Shown piece after piece: positions 36,394-44,214 of a stretch of DNA of 64,000 nucleotides (the stretch's first letter is position 1; each line of letters starts with the position of its first letter). A program made the position numbers and the translations under genes. Source of the stretch: Lysinibacillus fusiformis (GTDB lineage Bacteria; Bacillota; Bacilli; Bacillales_A; Planococcaceae); contig NZ_CP070490.1 in NCBI RefSeq assembly GCF_016925635.1, positions 1,990,001-2,054,000 of the forward strand, in the 5' to 3' direction. Below the pieces are notes generated by a model. It did no database searches and was not told the origin of the DNA. It saw only the letters and a list, made by a program, of their open reading frames with translations.

Positions 36394-38319
36394 ATGAACA
36401 TAGAAGACCACCTTTTACTCTGGAATCACGCTTCTATCAAGGTATTAGATGTACGTCATAGAATACTCAGTATAGGGGAAACATTGCAGCCATATAAATT
36501 ACCAGCAAGTGTTTTTCTCATAGTCACTCGGGGAGATGCGCAAGTGCATCTGGATCAAACCAATTATCTTGTGCATCAGTTTCAAATTATACATAGTGGT
36601 AAAGGGACAGTTTTAGAGATTAATCAAATAAATAATGAACTAGAGTGCTATTTTATCTTTTATAAAGGTTCTGTTTCTTATCCTGTTGGTCAAAGGATTC
36701 TTCAGTTGTTTGAAAACAGAAATACATTTCAAGCGCAGTATAGCTTGACACCTAGGTATCCGATAGCTATTTATGAAAAAGTGCAGCTTATGCATGAAAG
36801 CTGGCAACAATCACAGTGGCTGGAACGTTTGCAAGTTAAAACATTATTTTATCAGATTGTATTAAGTATATATCAGCAGTTAAGTAGCCAAGAGAGCTAT
36901 GTAAAACAAACAGGATTGGTAAGTCAAATAAAGGCGTATGTGGAAGAACATTATGCAGATTCGATAAAGCTGGAGCCTCTTGCAGAACGTTTAAATTATA
37001 GTGTGTCACATATATCTGCCGTATTTAAGAGAGAGACAAACTATAGCCTAGTTGAATATGTTATGCAATTAAGAATGAAAAAGGCTGTAACGCTATTAAA
37101 ATCAACAAATGTACCTTTAAAAGAGATTGCGGCAAGTGTTGGCTATACAGATGTTCATTATTTTAATCGCCTTTTTAAAAGACATCTAGGGATATCACCA
37201 GGGAAATATAGAAAACTGGTATTGGATCGAGGCATGCTAGAAGATGCTCCACAAAACATCATGGAATCCTCCATTGATGAAAAAACACTCCAACGATATA
37301 TTGATAGTGATAATCATTATCGATACAAAGAAGGAGGAAAATTTCAGATGGCTCGAAAAAATAAGTCAAATTTTGCAGCTACACTATTGCTGTGTTTGAC
37401 GCTATTATTAGGTGCTTGCGCAAGTGGTGCCAATACAAATTCAGGCTCACAATCTCAAGCACAAAGTGAAACAAGTGGAGCAACACAGGTGGAAACCATT
37501 ACATACCAAGCTGCGAGTGGAGAAGTAGAGATTCCAAAAAATCCGAAACGTATTGTAGTTGTAGCAGACAGCTATGCAGGGTATTTATTGGCATTAGGTA
37601 TTAAACCTATTGGCATGTCGGATTTTGCGTTAAGCCATCCTTATTTTGAGGGTAAAATAGATGGTATTGAAAGTATTGGTGACAACAAATCTGTTGAAAA
37701 AATCTTGGAATTGAAACCAGATTTAATTATTGCCTTCGATGGCATGGAAGGCTTTGAAAACTTTGAAAAGATTGCGCCAACCGTTGGCATTAAGTATGGC
37801 GACCTGAGTTATCGCGAACAATTAGTGGAGTTCGGTAAGATGCTTAATAGAGAAAAAGAAGCTGCTCAATGGATTAGCAATTGGGATGAGAAAATTGAAA
37901 AGTACAAGCCAATTGTTCAAGAAGTTGTTGGAGAACAGACGGTCTCTATCATGGGTGGTACTGATAAAGAGGTTTACATATATGGTGATCATTACTCTAG
38001 AGGTGGAGAAATCATGTATGGGGAATTCCAATTAAATGCGCCCGACTTAGTTCAAAAGGAGGCGCTTGATTCAAAAGAATGGGGCGTTTCATTTTCTATT
38101 GAACGATTGCCAGATTATGCAGGAGATTTTATTTTTGTAGAAGACACAACGCTTGAATTTCTGAAGGAAAGCACATTATGGAATGAGTTGCCTGCAGTGA
38201 ATAATAACATGGTTACGATATTGGATAGTAATGCTTCCTACTTTAATGACCCTGTTTCATTAGAGAAGCAGCTTGATTTAGTAGTGGAAGCCTTTAGTAA
38301 TATGCAAAAAAATAAATAA
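36394..38319 (+). CDS. AraC regulator read in frame into a siderophore-binding lipoprotein (composite 1)
   Basis: A 641-residue open frame. Residues 1-150 are a cupin-like AraC sensor domain. About 165-272 are two AraC helix-turn-helix motifs (LEPLAERLNYSVSHISAVFKRE and LKEIAASVGYTDVHYFNRLFKR). Residues 273-318 are a linker whose DNA is a promoter, Fur box and ribosome site. Met319 begins a lipoprotein signal with Cys342, then a FecB/FhuD-type siderophore-binding domain. If translated whole, the product would be an AraC regulator tethered to an outside siderophore receptor; if translated from Met319, a normal lipoprotein. AAAGGAGG precedes the first ATG. No stop codon separates the parts. Confidence 0.88.
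   Translation: MNIEDHLLLWNHASIKVLDVRHRILSIGETLQPYKLPASVFLIVTRGDAQVHLDQTNYLVHQFQIIHSGKGTVLEINQINNELECYFIFYKGSVSYPVGQRILQLFENRNTFQAQYSLTPRYPIAIYEKVQLMHESWQQSQWLERLQVKTLFYQIVLSIYQQLSSQESYVKQTGLVSQIKAYVEEHYADSIKLEPLAERLNYSVSHISAVFKRETNYSLVEYVMQLRMKKAVTLLKSTNVPLKEIAASVGYTDVHYFNRLFKRHLGISPGKYRKLVLDRGMLEDAPQNIMESSIDEKTLQRYIDSDNHYRYKEGGKFQMARKNKSNFAATLLLCLTLLLGACASGANTNSGSQSQAQSETSGATQVETITYQAASGEVEIPKNPKRIVVVADSYAGYLLALGIKPIGMSDFALSHPYFEGKIDGIESIGDNKSVEKILELKPDLIIAFDGMEGFENFEKIAPTVGIKYGDLSYREQLVEFGKMLNREKEAAQWISNWDEKIEKYKPIVQEVVGEQTVSIMGGTDKEVYIYGDHYSRGGEIMYGEFQLNAPDLVQKEALDSKEWGVSFSIERLPDYAGDFIFVEDTTLEFLKESTLWNELPAVNNNMVTILDSNASYFNDPVSLEKQLDLVVEAFSNMQKNK
37274..37322 (+). promoter_or_regulatory. 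Internal promoter with Fur box, composite 1
   Basis: TTGATG (37274-37279) and TATATT (37297-37302) are 17 bases apart, and TGATAATCATTATCG (37308-37322) starts five bases after the -10. All lie inside the open frame, just before the internal start at 37348. Confidence 0.75.
37348..38319 (+). CDS. Nested siderophore-binding lipoprotein of composite 1
   Basis: Internal in-frame ATG at 37348 with AAGGAGG about ten bases ahead. The 323-residue product starts MARKNKSNFAATLLLCLTLL and has lipobox LGAC, giving a lipid-modified cysteine at its residue 24. The binding domain has VEIPKNPKRIVVV, LALGIKPIGM, KILELKPDLII and LPDYAGDFIFVED, typical of ferric-siderophore receptors. Its length equals stand-alone members of the family, which supports independent synthesis. 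Partner permease and ATPase are not in the window. Confidence 0.75.
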   Translation: MARKNKSNFAATLLLCLTLLLGACASGANTNSGSQSQAQSETSGATQVETITYQAASGEVEIPKNPKRIVVVADSYAGYLLALGIKPIGMSDFALSHPYFEGKIDGIESIGDNKSVEKILELKPDLIIAFDGMEGFENFEKIAPTVGIKYGDLSYREQLVEFGKMLNREKEAAQWISNWDEKIEKYKPIVQEVVGEQTVSIMGGTDKEVYIYGDHYSRGGEIMYGEFQLNAPDLVQKEALDSKEWGVSFSIERLPDYAGDFIFVEDTTLEFLKESTLWNELPAVNNNMVTILDSNASYFNDPVSLEKQLDLVVEAFSNMQKNK

Positions 38320-38333
38320 TATGAATAAATCAT

Positions 38334-38367
38334 AAGCCAAACTACCATCAATCGTAGTTTGGCTTTT
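38334..38367 (+). terminator. Terminator of composite 1
   Basis: AAGCCAAACTAC pairs with GTAGTTTGGCTT; TTT follows. Confidence 0.8.
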
Positions 38368-38370
38368 ATT

Positions 38371-38385
38371 TGAGAATCATTTTCA
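38371..38385 (+). promoter_or_regulatory. Fur box and promoter of composite gene 2
   Basis: TGAGAATCATTTTCA fills the spacer between TTTATT (38365-38370) and TATAAT (38388-38393), which are 17 bases apart. Confidence 0.8.
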
Positions 38386-38433
38386 ATTATAATGATAGTA
38401 GCAAGAAGGTAGATAGGAGGAGTTAGGTGCATT

Positions 38434-40380
38434 ATGAATGTTGATGACCATATATACCTGTGGGATCATGCTGCTATCAAAGTGCTGGATGTTAGGCATC
38501 AAGTTTTGAGAATGGGTGAAACGTTACAGTCTTATAAAATGCCTTCCAATGGTTTTATTTTTGTGTCTCGTGGAAGGGCGCAGGTTCAGCTCAATCAAAT
38601 TGAGTATATTATTCAGCAGTTTCAAGTCATACATGGTAGTAAAGGAACGATCTTAGATATTTTTCTAACAGAGGATGAGCTGGAGTATTATTTGATTTTT
38701 TATAAAGTGACCATGCCTATTCCTACGAGCCAAGAAATAGTGAAACTCATGGATAGGAGTAATCCATTTCTGTTGCAATATAGCTATATACCAAATTACC
38801 CGATTTTTATTTATCACAAAGTTAAATTGATGGAGCAGGAATGGAGGAAGGCTGGTGGAATAAATCGCTTTTATGTGAAATCATTATTCTACCAATTTGT
38901 TCATAATTTATTACAGCAGCTTCATAGCCAAGGGATAGATATGATTAAGCCAGACCTTGTGAGACAGGTAATGATGTATATACAAGAGAATTATGCACAG
39001 AATTTAACACTAGAATCTATTGCGACTCATTTGAATTATAGTGTTCCTCATCTATCTTCCATCTTTAAAAAGAAAACGGGTTATAGTGTAATTGACTATG
39101 TAATTCAAACGCGCCTCGATATAGCAGCTAATTTATTAGTAGAGACAGATGCTACATTGAAAGAAATTGCTGAAAATGTAGGCTATAGGGACCCTTATTA
39201 TTTAAGTCGCCTTTTTAAAAAGTATAAGGGTGTATCGCCATTACGCTTTAGAAAACAAGAAAGAAAAGATGCTATACATCGTCCTCAAAATATCATTGAA
39301 TCGTCCATTGTGTGGCGGCAAATATGGCGATATATTGATAGTGATAATCATTATCAGTATCAGTATAAAGGAGAGGAAGATATACATATGCCTAGAGGTT
39401 CAAGAACTTCATTCACTGCAATAGCGCTACTTTGTATAACATTACTATTGGGCGCGTGTGCGGGAGGGACTACCAGTTCAAACAATGAAGCAACAGGACA
39501 GAATCAGCCTGTTGCAGAAAGCCAGTCTGCCAACTCATCTGAGACAAGAGTTTATAAGGATAGTCAAGGAGCAGCGGTAGAAATTCCTACAAATCCAGAA
39601 CGAATTGTACTTCAGGGCAATTCGATCGGTGATTTACTTGCATTAGGCATAGAGCCTGTTGGGGTAGATCGTCGTTTTATCGAGAGCGGTGTTTTAGAAG
39701 ATAACGGGAAAGTAAGTTCAACAGATATCGGCTTTCCAACAAACTTAGAGAAGGTTCTGACATTAAAGCCAGATTTGATTATGCTGTCATATGTTATGGA
39801 TAATGAGGTCGAAGAAGCTTCTAAAATTGCACCAACTATTGTTTTTGATGGTATGCAGCCATTAAAGGATCGTTTACCAATCATTGCTGATATTGTTGGT
39901 AAAAAGGAAGAAGGAGAACAGCTACTGAATAAATATAATGAAGATGTCGATGCAATGTGGGAGCAGCTTCGTGCAGATGGTAAGGTAGCTGAGGGTGAAA
40001 CGGCAGTAGTATTCCAATTTTATTGGAACAAGGCTATGTATGTGATGAAAACAGGTGGGGTAGCAGATTTACTGTATCAACCAAAAGGATTTGCTATGGA
40101 CGAAAAGGTACAAGCACTGCAACCAAATAGTGGCCCGTATATTGAAATCACTCCAGAAGTGCTGCATGAAACACTTATTGGTGATCACTTATTTGTTGTC
40201 CTTTCTGCGGATAAAGAGGCGCAACAAGCTTTTGAGGAACTGAAGCAAGAGCCGCTGTGGAGCTCCTTACCAGCTGTAAAAAACAATAAAGTGCATTTCA
40301 TAGAGGATAAATGGAATTATGATGATATGACAACAAGTAACATGCTACTAGAGGAATTTCCAAATATGCTAACAAAATAA
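38434..40380 (+). CDS. AraC regulator read in frame into a siderophore-binding lipoprotein (composite 2)
   Basis: A 648-residue frame with the same plan as composite 1. A cupin-like sensor (1-150, starting MNVDDHIYLWDHAAIKVLDV) and a paired AraC helix-turn-helix (about 165-272, LESIATHLNYSVPHLSSIFKKK and LKEIAENVGYRDPYYLSRLFKK) come first. A linker (PQNIIESSI...RYIDSDNHY) almost matches composite 1, then Met319 opens a lipoprotein with Cys342. The binding domain (RVYKDSQGAAVEIPTNPERIV) belongs to a different subgroup from composite 1, so the sensed siderophore likely differs. Ribosome site AGGAGG is ahead of the first ATG. Confidence 0.88.
   Translation: MNVDDHIYLWDHAAIKVLDVRHQVLRMGETLQSYKMPSNGFIFVSRGRAQVQLNQIEYIIQQFQVIHGSKGTILDIFLTEDELEYYLIFYKVTMPIPTSQEIVKLMDRSNPFLLQYSYIPNYPIFIYHKVKLMEQEWRKAGGINRFYVKSLFYQFVHNLLQQLHSQGIDMIKPDLVRQVMMYIQENYAQNLTLESIATHLNYSVPHLSSIFKKKTGYSVIDYVIQTRLDIAANLLVETDATLKEIAENVGYRDPYYLSRLFKKYKGVSPLRFRKQERKDAIHRPQNIIESSIVWRQIWRYIDSDNHYQYQYKGEEDIHMPRGSRTSFTAIALLCITLLLGACAGGTTSSNNEATGQNQPVAESQSANSSETRVYKDSQGAAVEIPTNPERIVLQGNSIGDLLALGIEPVGVDRRFIESGVLEDNGKVSSTDIGFPTNLEKVLTLKPDLIMLSYVMDNEVEEASKIAPTIVFDGMQPLKDRLPIIADIVGKKEEGEQLLNKYNEDVDAMWEQLRADGKVAEGETAVVFQFYWNKAMYVMKTGGVADLLYQPKGFAMDEKVQALQPNSGPYIEITPEVLHETLIGDHLFVVLSADKEAQQAFEELKQEPLWSSLPAVKNNKVHFIEDKWNYDDMTTSNMLLEEFPNMLTK
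39308..39356 (+). promoter_or_regulatory. Internal promoter with Fur box, composite 2
   Basis: TTGTGT (39308-39313) and TATATT (39331-39336) are spaced 17 bases apart. The perfect Fur box TGATAATCATTATCA (39342-39356) starts five bases after the -10, the same geometry as composite 1. Confidence 0.8.
39388..40380 (+). CDS. Nested siderophore-binding lipoprotein of composite 2
   Basis: The internal ATG at 39388 follows AAAGGAGAGG. The product is 330 residues, with signal MPRGSRTSFTAIALLCITLL and lipobox LGAC. Its binding-domain motifs include NSIGDLLALGIEPVGV, VLTLKPDLIML, KIAPTIVFDG and a final DDMTTSNMLLEEFPNML helix. It resembles the stand-alone lipoprotein at 48206-49177 more than composite 1. 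It would deliver ferric siderophore to a permease encoded elsewhere. Confidence 0.75.
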   Translation: MPRGSRTSFTAIALLCITLLLGACAGGTTSSNNEATGQNQPVAESQSANSSETRVYKDSQGAAVEIPTNPERIVLQGNSIGDLLALGIEPVGVDRRFIESGVLEDNGKVSSTDIGFPTNLEKVLTLKPDLIMLSYVMDNEVEEASKIAPTIVFDGMQPLKDRLPIIADIVGKKEEGEQLLNKYNEDVDAMWEQLRADGKVAEGETAVVFQFYWNKAMYVMKTGGVADLLYQPKGFAMDEKVQALQPNSGPYIEITPEVLHETLIGDHLFVVLSADKEAQQAFEELKQEPLWSSLPAVKNNKVHFIEDKWNYDDMTTSNMLLEEFPNMLTK

Positions 40381-40389
40381 GTAGATAGG

Positions 40390-40421
40390 AAAGGCTAGGG
40401 GGAAAACCTTAGCCTTTTTTT
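40390..40421 (+). terminator. Terminator of composite 2
   Basis: AAAGGCTAGGG pairs with CCTTAGCCTTT; seven T follow. The next 200 bases hold nothing I recognise before the following Fur box. Confidence 0.8.
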
Positions 40422-40635
40422 ATTTAATCATCATCAGTGAATGCAACTGCTATATCAATAAGTAACTTAACTTACAAGTCGCCTGGAATTATTCTACAGT
40501 GAACTAAAGAGGACTGTTATAAGCTTTCATTAGAAAAACTTCTTAGATTTTCAAAGCTGTTAGAGAAATAGCAGGCTTTTTTGAAGAACTAAAATAAGAA
40601 TTAGATACCATTAACTATACTTACTTGACTTTTAA

Positions 40636-40650
40636 TGAGAACAATTATCA
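40636..40650 (+). promoter_or_regulatory. Fur box and promoter of the Btr-like gene at 40703
   Basis: TGAGAACAATTATCA starts 17 bases before TATAAT (40653-40658), with a weak TTTTAA in the -35 place. Confidence 0.8.
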
Positions 40651-40702
40651 ATTATAATGATTTCTATGATGAATGTTTCAATTATATTGAGGTGGATGTA
40701 AA

Positions 40703-42268
40703 ATGTACAGATTAATGGACACAGCAATAATCGAATGGCGGGAAAAGGTTAATACATATACACTTCATACAAAATTTCCAACATTACTAGCTTGTGATGT
40801 TTCTATCAAAATTTCTTTAGATGGAGAATGGTTACGTCTAGATAAAAATGAAATGATATATCTTAGTGCAGGGAAAATCGTAAGGCTAGAAAAAGCACAT
40901 CACCAAGTTGTTCATTTAAATATTGTATCTTTTCAAATGTACAGTCTTACTGAAGAAAATGCGGATTTGTTACTTTATCGTGTCGATCATAAGCATTTGC
41001 CTGCCCATGGCTCAATTGCTAGTGTAGAAACATTGTCGTATCGTGCTGTTACTCTCCTTCAAGATCTTATAGGTGAACAGCACTTTCATAGCAGACAAAA
41101 TTACTTGTTGGAGGAATTACTACATTTATTTATCCAAGCTTTAAAGCCATCTAAAGAGAAAGTAGATTTGATTATGCGAGAAGCGCTAGTGTATATCAAT
41201 CGCCATTACGATCAAAATCTAAATCGTTCACAATTGGCAGCGCTTATGGGCTTTAATACAAGTTATTTTTCAAGATTGTTTCAACAACAAATAGGGCGTA
41301 GTTTCTCCAAGCATTTGATGAGAGTGAGAATAGATAAAGCTAAAATGTATCTACTTTCAACGGATGCCACATTGAACGAGATTGCAAGAAAAGTTGGCTA
41401 TACAGATGGACTCTATCTAAGCCGAAAGTTTAAACAAATTGTTGGCGTATCGCCAAGTGAGTATCGGCACAGACCAAAGCCAAGACGTATTGTAGCATTA
41501 CAATATAGTGGTGATTTACTTGCTTTAGGTATACAGCCAATTGCTGCTCCTTTTGCACCATGGGAAGTATCCCCGCTTATACATCGTGAACTAAGTGGTA
41601 CGATTGATCTGGAGCAAGATGGACTTCATCAACTAGAGAAAATGGACATTGACCTAATCATTGTGCCTGAATATTTATATTATTGGCCAGGCAAGTTAGA
41701 AAAACTAGAGCAGCTTGCACCCGTTTTGGTTTTACCATGGAATCAATTAGATCGACTGGAAGAAGTTCAACTTATAGGGAAAATTCTTGGATGTGAGGCA
41801 GAGGCAACGATGTGGGTTGAACAATATCAAACCATTACACATACAGCGGCTACTAAGCTTGAATTCATTATACAACCTCATGAAACAGTAGGCTTATATG
41901 AAGTTTGGGAGGATCATACAATATGTATTTGGAATACCACTGCAAGAGCTACTTATAATTTATATATTGGTTTAAAGTTAACGCCTCATCCACGTATTCA
42001 GCAAGAGGTGCTAGAGGTAGATAGTCATCTTTTTATAGAAGAAGATATATTGTCTGAATACGCTGCTAACCATATGTTTGTTGTCCTCCCAGAAGACTAT
42101 TATAACGATTTTCCAAAGATGCTATTAAAGCGTAAAGCTTGGCAACAGTTACTTGAAGACCCCACAAGAAAACTTTACCCAATTAAGCTCAATGAATTTT
42201 GGTGCAACGACGGGTTAACGCTAGAAAAACAACTTAGTATTATGCTAGAAAAACTATTTAATCATTAA
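40703..42268 (+). CDS. Btr-like AraC regulator fused to a cytoplasmic siderophore-binding domain
   Basis: A 521-residue fusion. An N-terminal sensor-like segment (1-155) and an AraC DNA-binding domain (about 160-258, RSQLAALMGFNTSYFSRLFQQQ and LNEIARKVGYTDGLYLSRKFKQ) run straight into a FecB-like domain (265-521, RRIVALQYSGDLLALGIQPIAA). There is no signal or membrane segment between them. This matches B. subtilis Btr (YbbB), which activates uptake genes when its binding domain holds bacillibactin in the cytoplasm. It is followed by a lipoprotein gene in the same direction, its likely target. GAGGTGG precedes ATG. Confidence 0.88.
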   Translation: MYRLMDTAIIEWREKVNTYTLHTKFPTLLACDVSIKISLDGEWLRLDKNEMIYLSAGKIVRLEKAHHQVVHLNIVSFQMYSLTEENADLLLYRVDHKHLPAHGSIASVETLSYRAVTLLQDLIGEQHFHSRQNYLLEELLHLFIQALKPSKEKVDLIMREALVYINRHYDQNLNRSQLAALMGFNTSYFSRLFQQQIGRSFSKHLMRVRIDKAKMYLLSTDATLNEIARKVGYTDGLYLSRKFKQIVGVSPSEYRHRPKPRRIVALQYSGDLLALGIQPIAAPFAPWEVSPLIHRELSGTIDLEQDGLHQLEKMDIDLIIVPEYLYYWPGKLEKLEQLAPVLVLPWNQLDRLEEVQLIGKILGCEAEATMWVEQYQTITHTAATKLEFIIQPHETVGLYEVWEDHTICIWNTTARATYNLYIGLKLTPHPRIQQEVLEVDSHLFIEEDILSEYAANHMFVVLPEDYYNDFPKMLLKRKAWQQLLEDPTRKLYPIKLNEFWCNDGLTLEKQLSIMLEKLFNH

Positions 42269-42352
42269 CCAATGTCACGTTTGTCCATATGTAAGTTGTC
42301 ACATTTTGAAATAGACGATTGGCGAAGGGACCATTACGATAAGGATATCAAT

Positions 42353-42367
42353 TGAGAAAGATTATCA
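42353..42367 (+). promoter_or_regulatory. Fur box before the lipoprotein gene at 42389
   Basis: TGAGAAAGATTATCA, a 7-1-7 box with few mismatches, ends 21 bases ahead of the start codon. Confidence 0.75.
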
Positions 42368-42388
42368 TTATTGATAGGAGCGGAAAAA

Positions 42389-43366
42389 ATGGTCAAGGTT
42401 AAACAAAGAAGTTGGATAGGATTAATTATACTATTGTTGTTTTTGATTGTTTTAGGTGGTTGTGGGAATGCAGCAGAGAGCGAATCAACAAAACAGTCTG
42501 TGTCAAATAACCAGGCAACTGCAGATACAAAAATCATTAAAACTGTTGATGGAGATGTAGAAATACCTGCCAATCCACAACGAATTGTTACGCAAGGATA
42601 TTTAGCAAACTTTTTAGTTTTCGATGTTAAACCAGTCGGTGCACCCTATTGGGAAATAGAAAGTCCTTATACTATGGAATTAAGTGAGGGAATTACAGAC
42701 ATTGGTCAAATTGATGGAGGCTCGGTTGAAAAAATTTTGTCACTTAAACCCGATTTAATCGTAACGGTTGGAGGGGATGAAAAATTAAATGAACAATACC
42801 GTAAGATTGCCCCAACACTAGTCATTCCGTATGGTACATATCATGAAGTTCATGAGGAAATGAGAGCTTTTGGTGAGATATTAGGAAAAGAGAAGGAAGC
42901 AGAGGAATGGCTACAAAAATTTGATGAAAAAGTAGTGAAAGCAAAAGATTCTATAAAAGGATTAATTAAAGAAGGAACTACTTTCTCTCTTATGGGTCCG
43001 TTTGGAAAAGAGTTTTATGTCTATGGTGATGGTGTGAATCGTGGTGGACAAGCAATTTATCAGCAGCTAGGTTTAACACCACCAGAAATAGTACGTAAGG
43101 ATTTAATTGAGCCAAACATTAATGCACTTAGTATTTCACAGGAAAAGATTGCAGATTATGCAGGTGATTATATCTTTTTAGACATCTCAGGAGAAGCGGA
43201 ATTTGATGAGAAAGACCCTGTATGGTCAACGATTGATGCTGTTAAAAATAATAGAGTATTCAACTTAAACCCAGAACGTTTCTGGCCTTATGATCCAATT
43301 GCTGTAGAATCACAGGTTGAGGAAATCGCTAGCATACTCAAGAATCGTTTAGAGAAAGAGAAGTAA
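42389..43366 (+). CDS. Siderophore-binding lipoprotein
   Basis: A 325-residue FhuD/FecB-type receptor. The signal MVKVKQRSWIGLIILLLFLI ends in lipobox VLGGC with Cys25. Motifs are DVEIPANPQRIVTQG, KILSLKPDLIVTVGG, KIAPTLVIPYGTYHE, the YGDGVNRGGQAIYQQLGL ligand-side loop, and IADYAGDYIFLD. The frame can begin at TTG 42371, but ATG 42389 after TAGGAGCGG gives a proper signal peptide. It lies 120 bases after the Btr-like gene, with its own Fur box, and is probably regulated by it. Confidence 0.9.
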   Translation: MVKVKQRSWIGLIILLLFLIVLGGCGNAAESESTKQSVSNNQATADTKIIKTVDGDVEIPANPQRIVTQGYLANFLVFDVKPVGAPYWEIESPYTMELSEGITDIGQIDGGSVEKILSLKPDLIVTVGGDEKLNEQYRKIAPTLVIPYGTYHEVHEEMRAFGEILGKEKEAEEWLQKFDEKVVKAKDSIKGLIKEGTTFSLMGPFGKEFYVYGDGVNRGGQAIYQQLGLTPPEIVRKDLIEPNINALSISQEKIADYAGDYIFLDISGEAEFDEKDPVWSTIDAVKNNRVFNLNPERFWPYDPIAVESQVEEIASILKNRLEKEK

Positions 43367-43379
43367 ATAGTATAAAAAT

Positions 43380-43410
43380 GCCCAAGTGGAATGATTACCA
43401 CTTGGGCTTT
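43380..43410. terminator. Bidirectional terminator between lipoprotein and esterase genes
   Basis: GCCCAAGTGG pairs with CCACTTGGGC. It lies between converging genes, with an A-rich side on the left and TTT on the right. Confidence 0.75.
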
Positions 43411-43413
43411 CTG

Positions 43414-44214
43414 CTAGGAATCTAAAAAACGGGGAAGGCGACTAAGCATACAAGGTAGGACGCTCACATGGTCCTCCTCATCAAACTTCACATAATTAGT
43501 ATGAATGTTTTGGTTGCTTAAACGCTTCATTTGTTCCGCCGCTTGATCAGCTCCTTCGAGCATATCTGGCAGCTCGTTAGCACCGATTGTGAGTAGGAGA
43601 TTAATAGTATGCTGACTTATCCAAGCTTCAGCAAATCGATCTATTTCTTTTAGTACGGCATTGTTAGCCCACCAAACAGAGGGACTTCCGACTACTACAT
43701 GACTAAATAAATGGGGTCTTGCACATAAAGCATATAGTGTGAAAAGACCGCCTAAGGAATGACCAACAATCGCTTGTTTCTTTTTATTAATAGGCCATTC
43801 CTTTGCGACAGCGGGCATGAGCTCATCTTCAATAAAGTCTAGAAACTCATTGGCTTTGCCGTTTGGAGGCCAAGGCGTTCCATCTGGACGTGGTGGCAGA
43901 TGTTCTTCACTAACAGGTAGTGTAAAATCGTGACAGCGTCGCTCCATATCAAAAGGTTCCTTTGAGGGATAGCCGATGCCAATAACAAGAATGGGATCAT
44001 AGCCTTTTGGTTTACGTGTTTGTAATTTCACTGCCTCTGCAAGCGTTGGAAAAAGGGCATCCCCATCTAAGGCGTAAATAACAGTATAACCATCTGCTGG
44101 TGGTTCATCTGTTGGGGCTGCAATTAAAATGCGATAGTCTAGCTGTTGACGAGACGTCATGGCATATTCAAAGTAGTTTTCGGATGTATATGGTTTCTTA
44201 GTCATTATTGTCAT
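43414..44214 (-). CDS. Siderophore esterase-like alpha/beta hydrolase
   Basis: A 266-residue esterase of the Esterase-D family (PF00756 type). The nucleophile serine is in IVGHSLGGLFTLYA, and the catalytic His is probably in EEDHVSVLP. There is no signal peptide, so it acts inside the cell. B. subtilis BesA and enterobacterial IroE/Fes are relatives that open the trilactone of ferric catecholate siderophores to release iron. Its ATG overlaps the TGA of the siderophore-binding lipoprotein gene (ATGA), so the two are translationally coupled. That coupling strongly suggests it processes what the lipoprotein imports. Confidence 0.87.
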   Translation of the reverse strand: MTIMTKKPYTSENYFEYAMTSRQQLDYRILIAAPTDEPPADGYTVIYALDGDALFPTLAEAVKLQTRKPKGYDPILVIGIGYPSKEPFDMERRCHDFTLPVSEEHLPPRPDGTPWPPNGKANEFLDFIEDELMPAVAKEWPINKKKQAIVGHSLGGLFTLYALCARPHLFSHVVVGSPSVWWANNAVLKEIDRFAEAWISQHTINLLLTIGANELPDMLEGADQAAEQMKRLSNQNIHTNYVKFDEEDHVSVLPCMLSRLPRFLDS

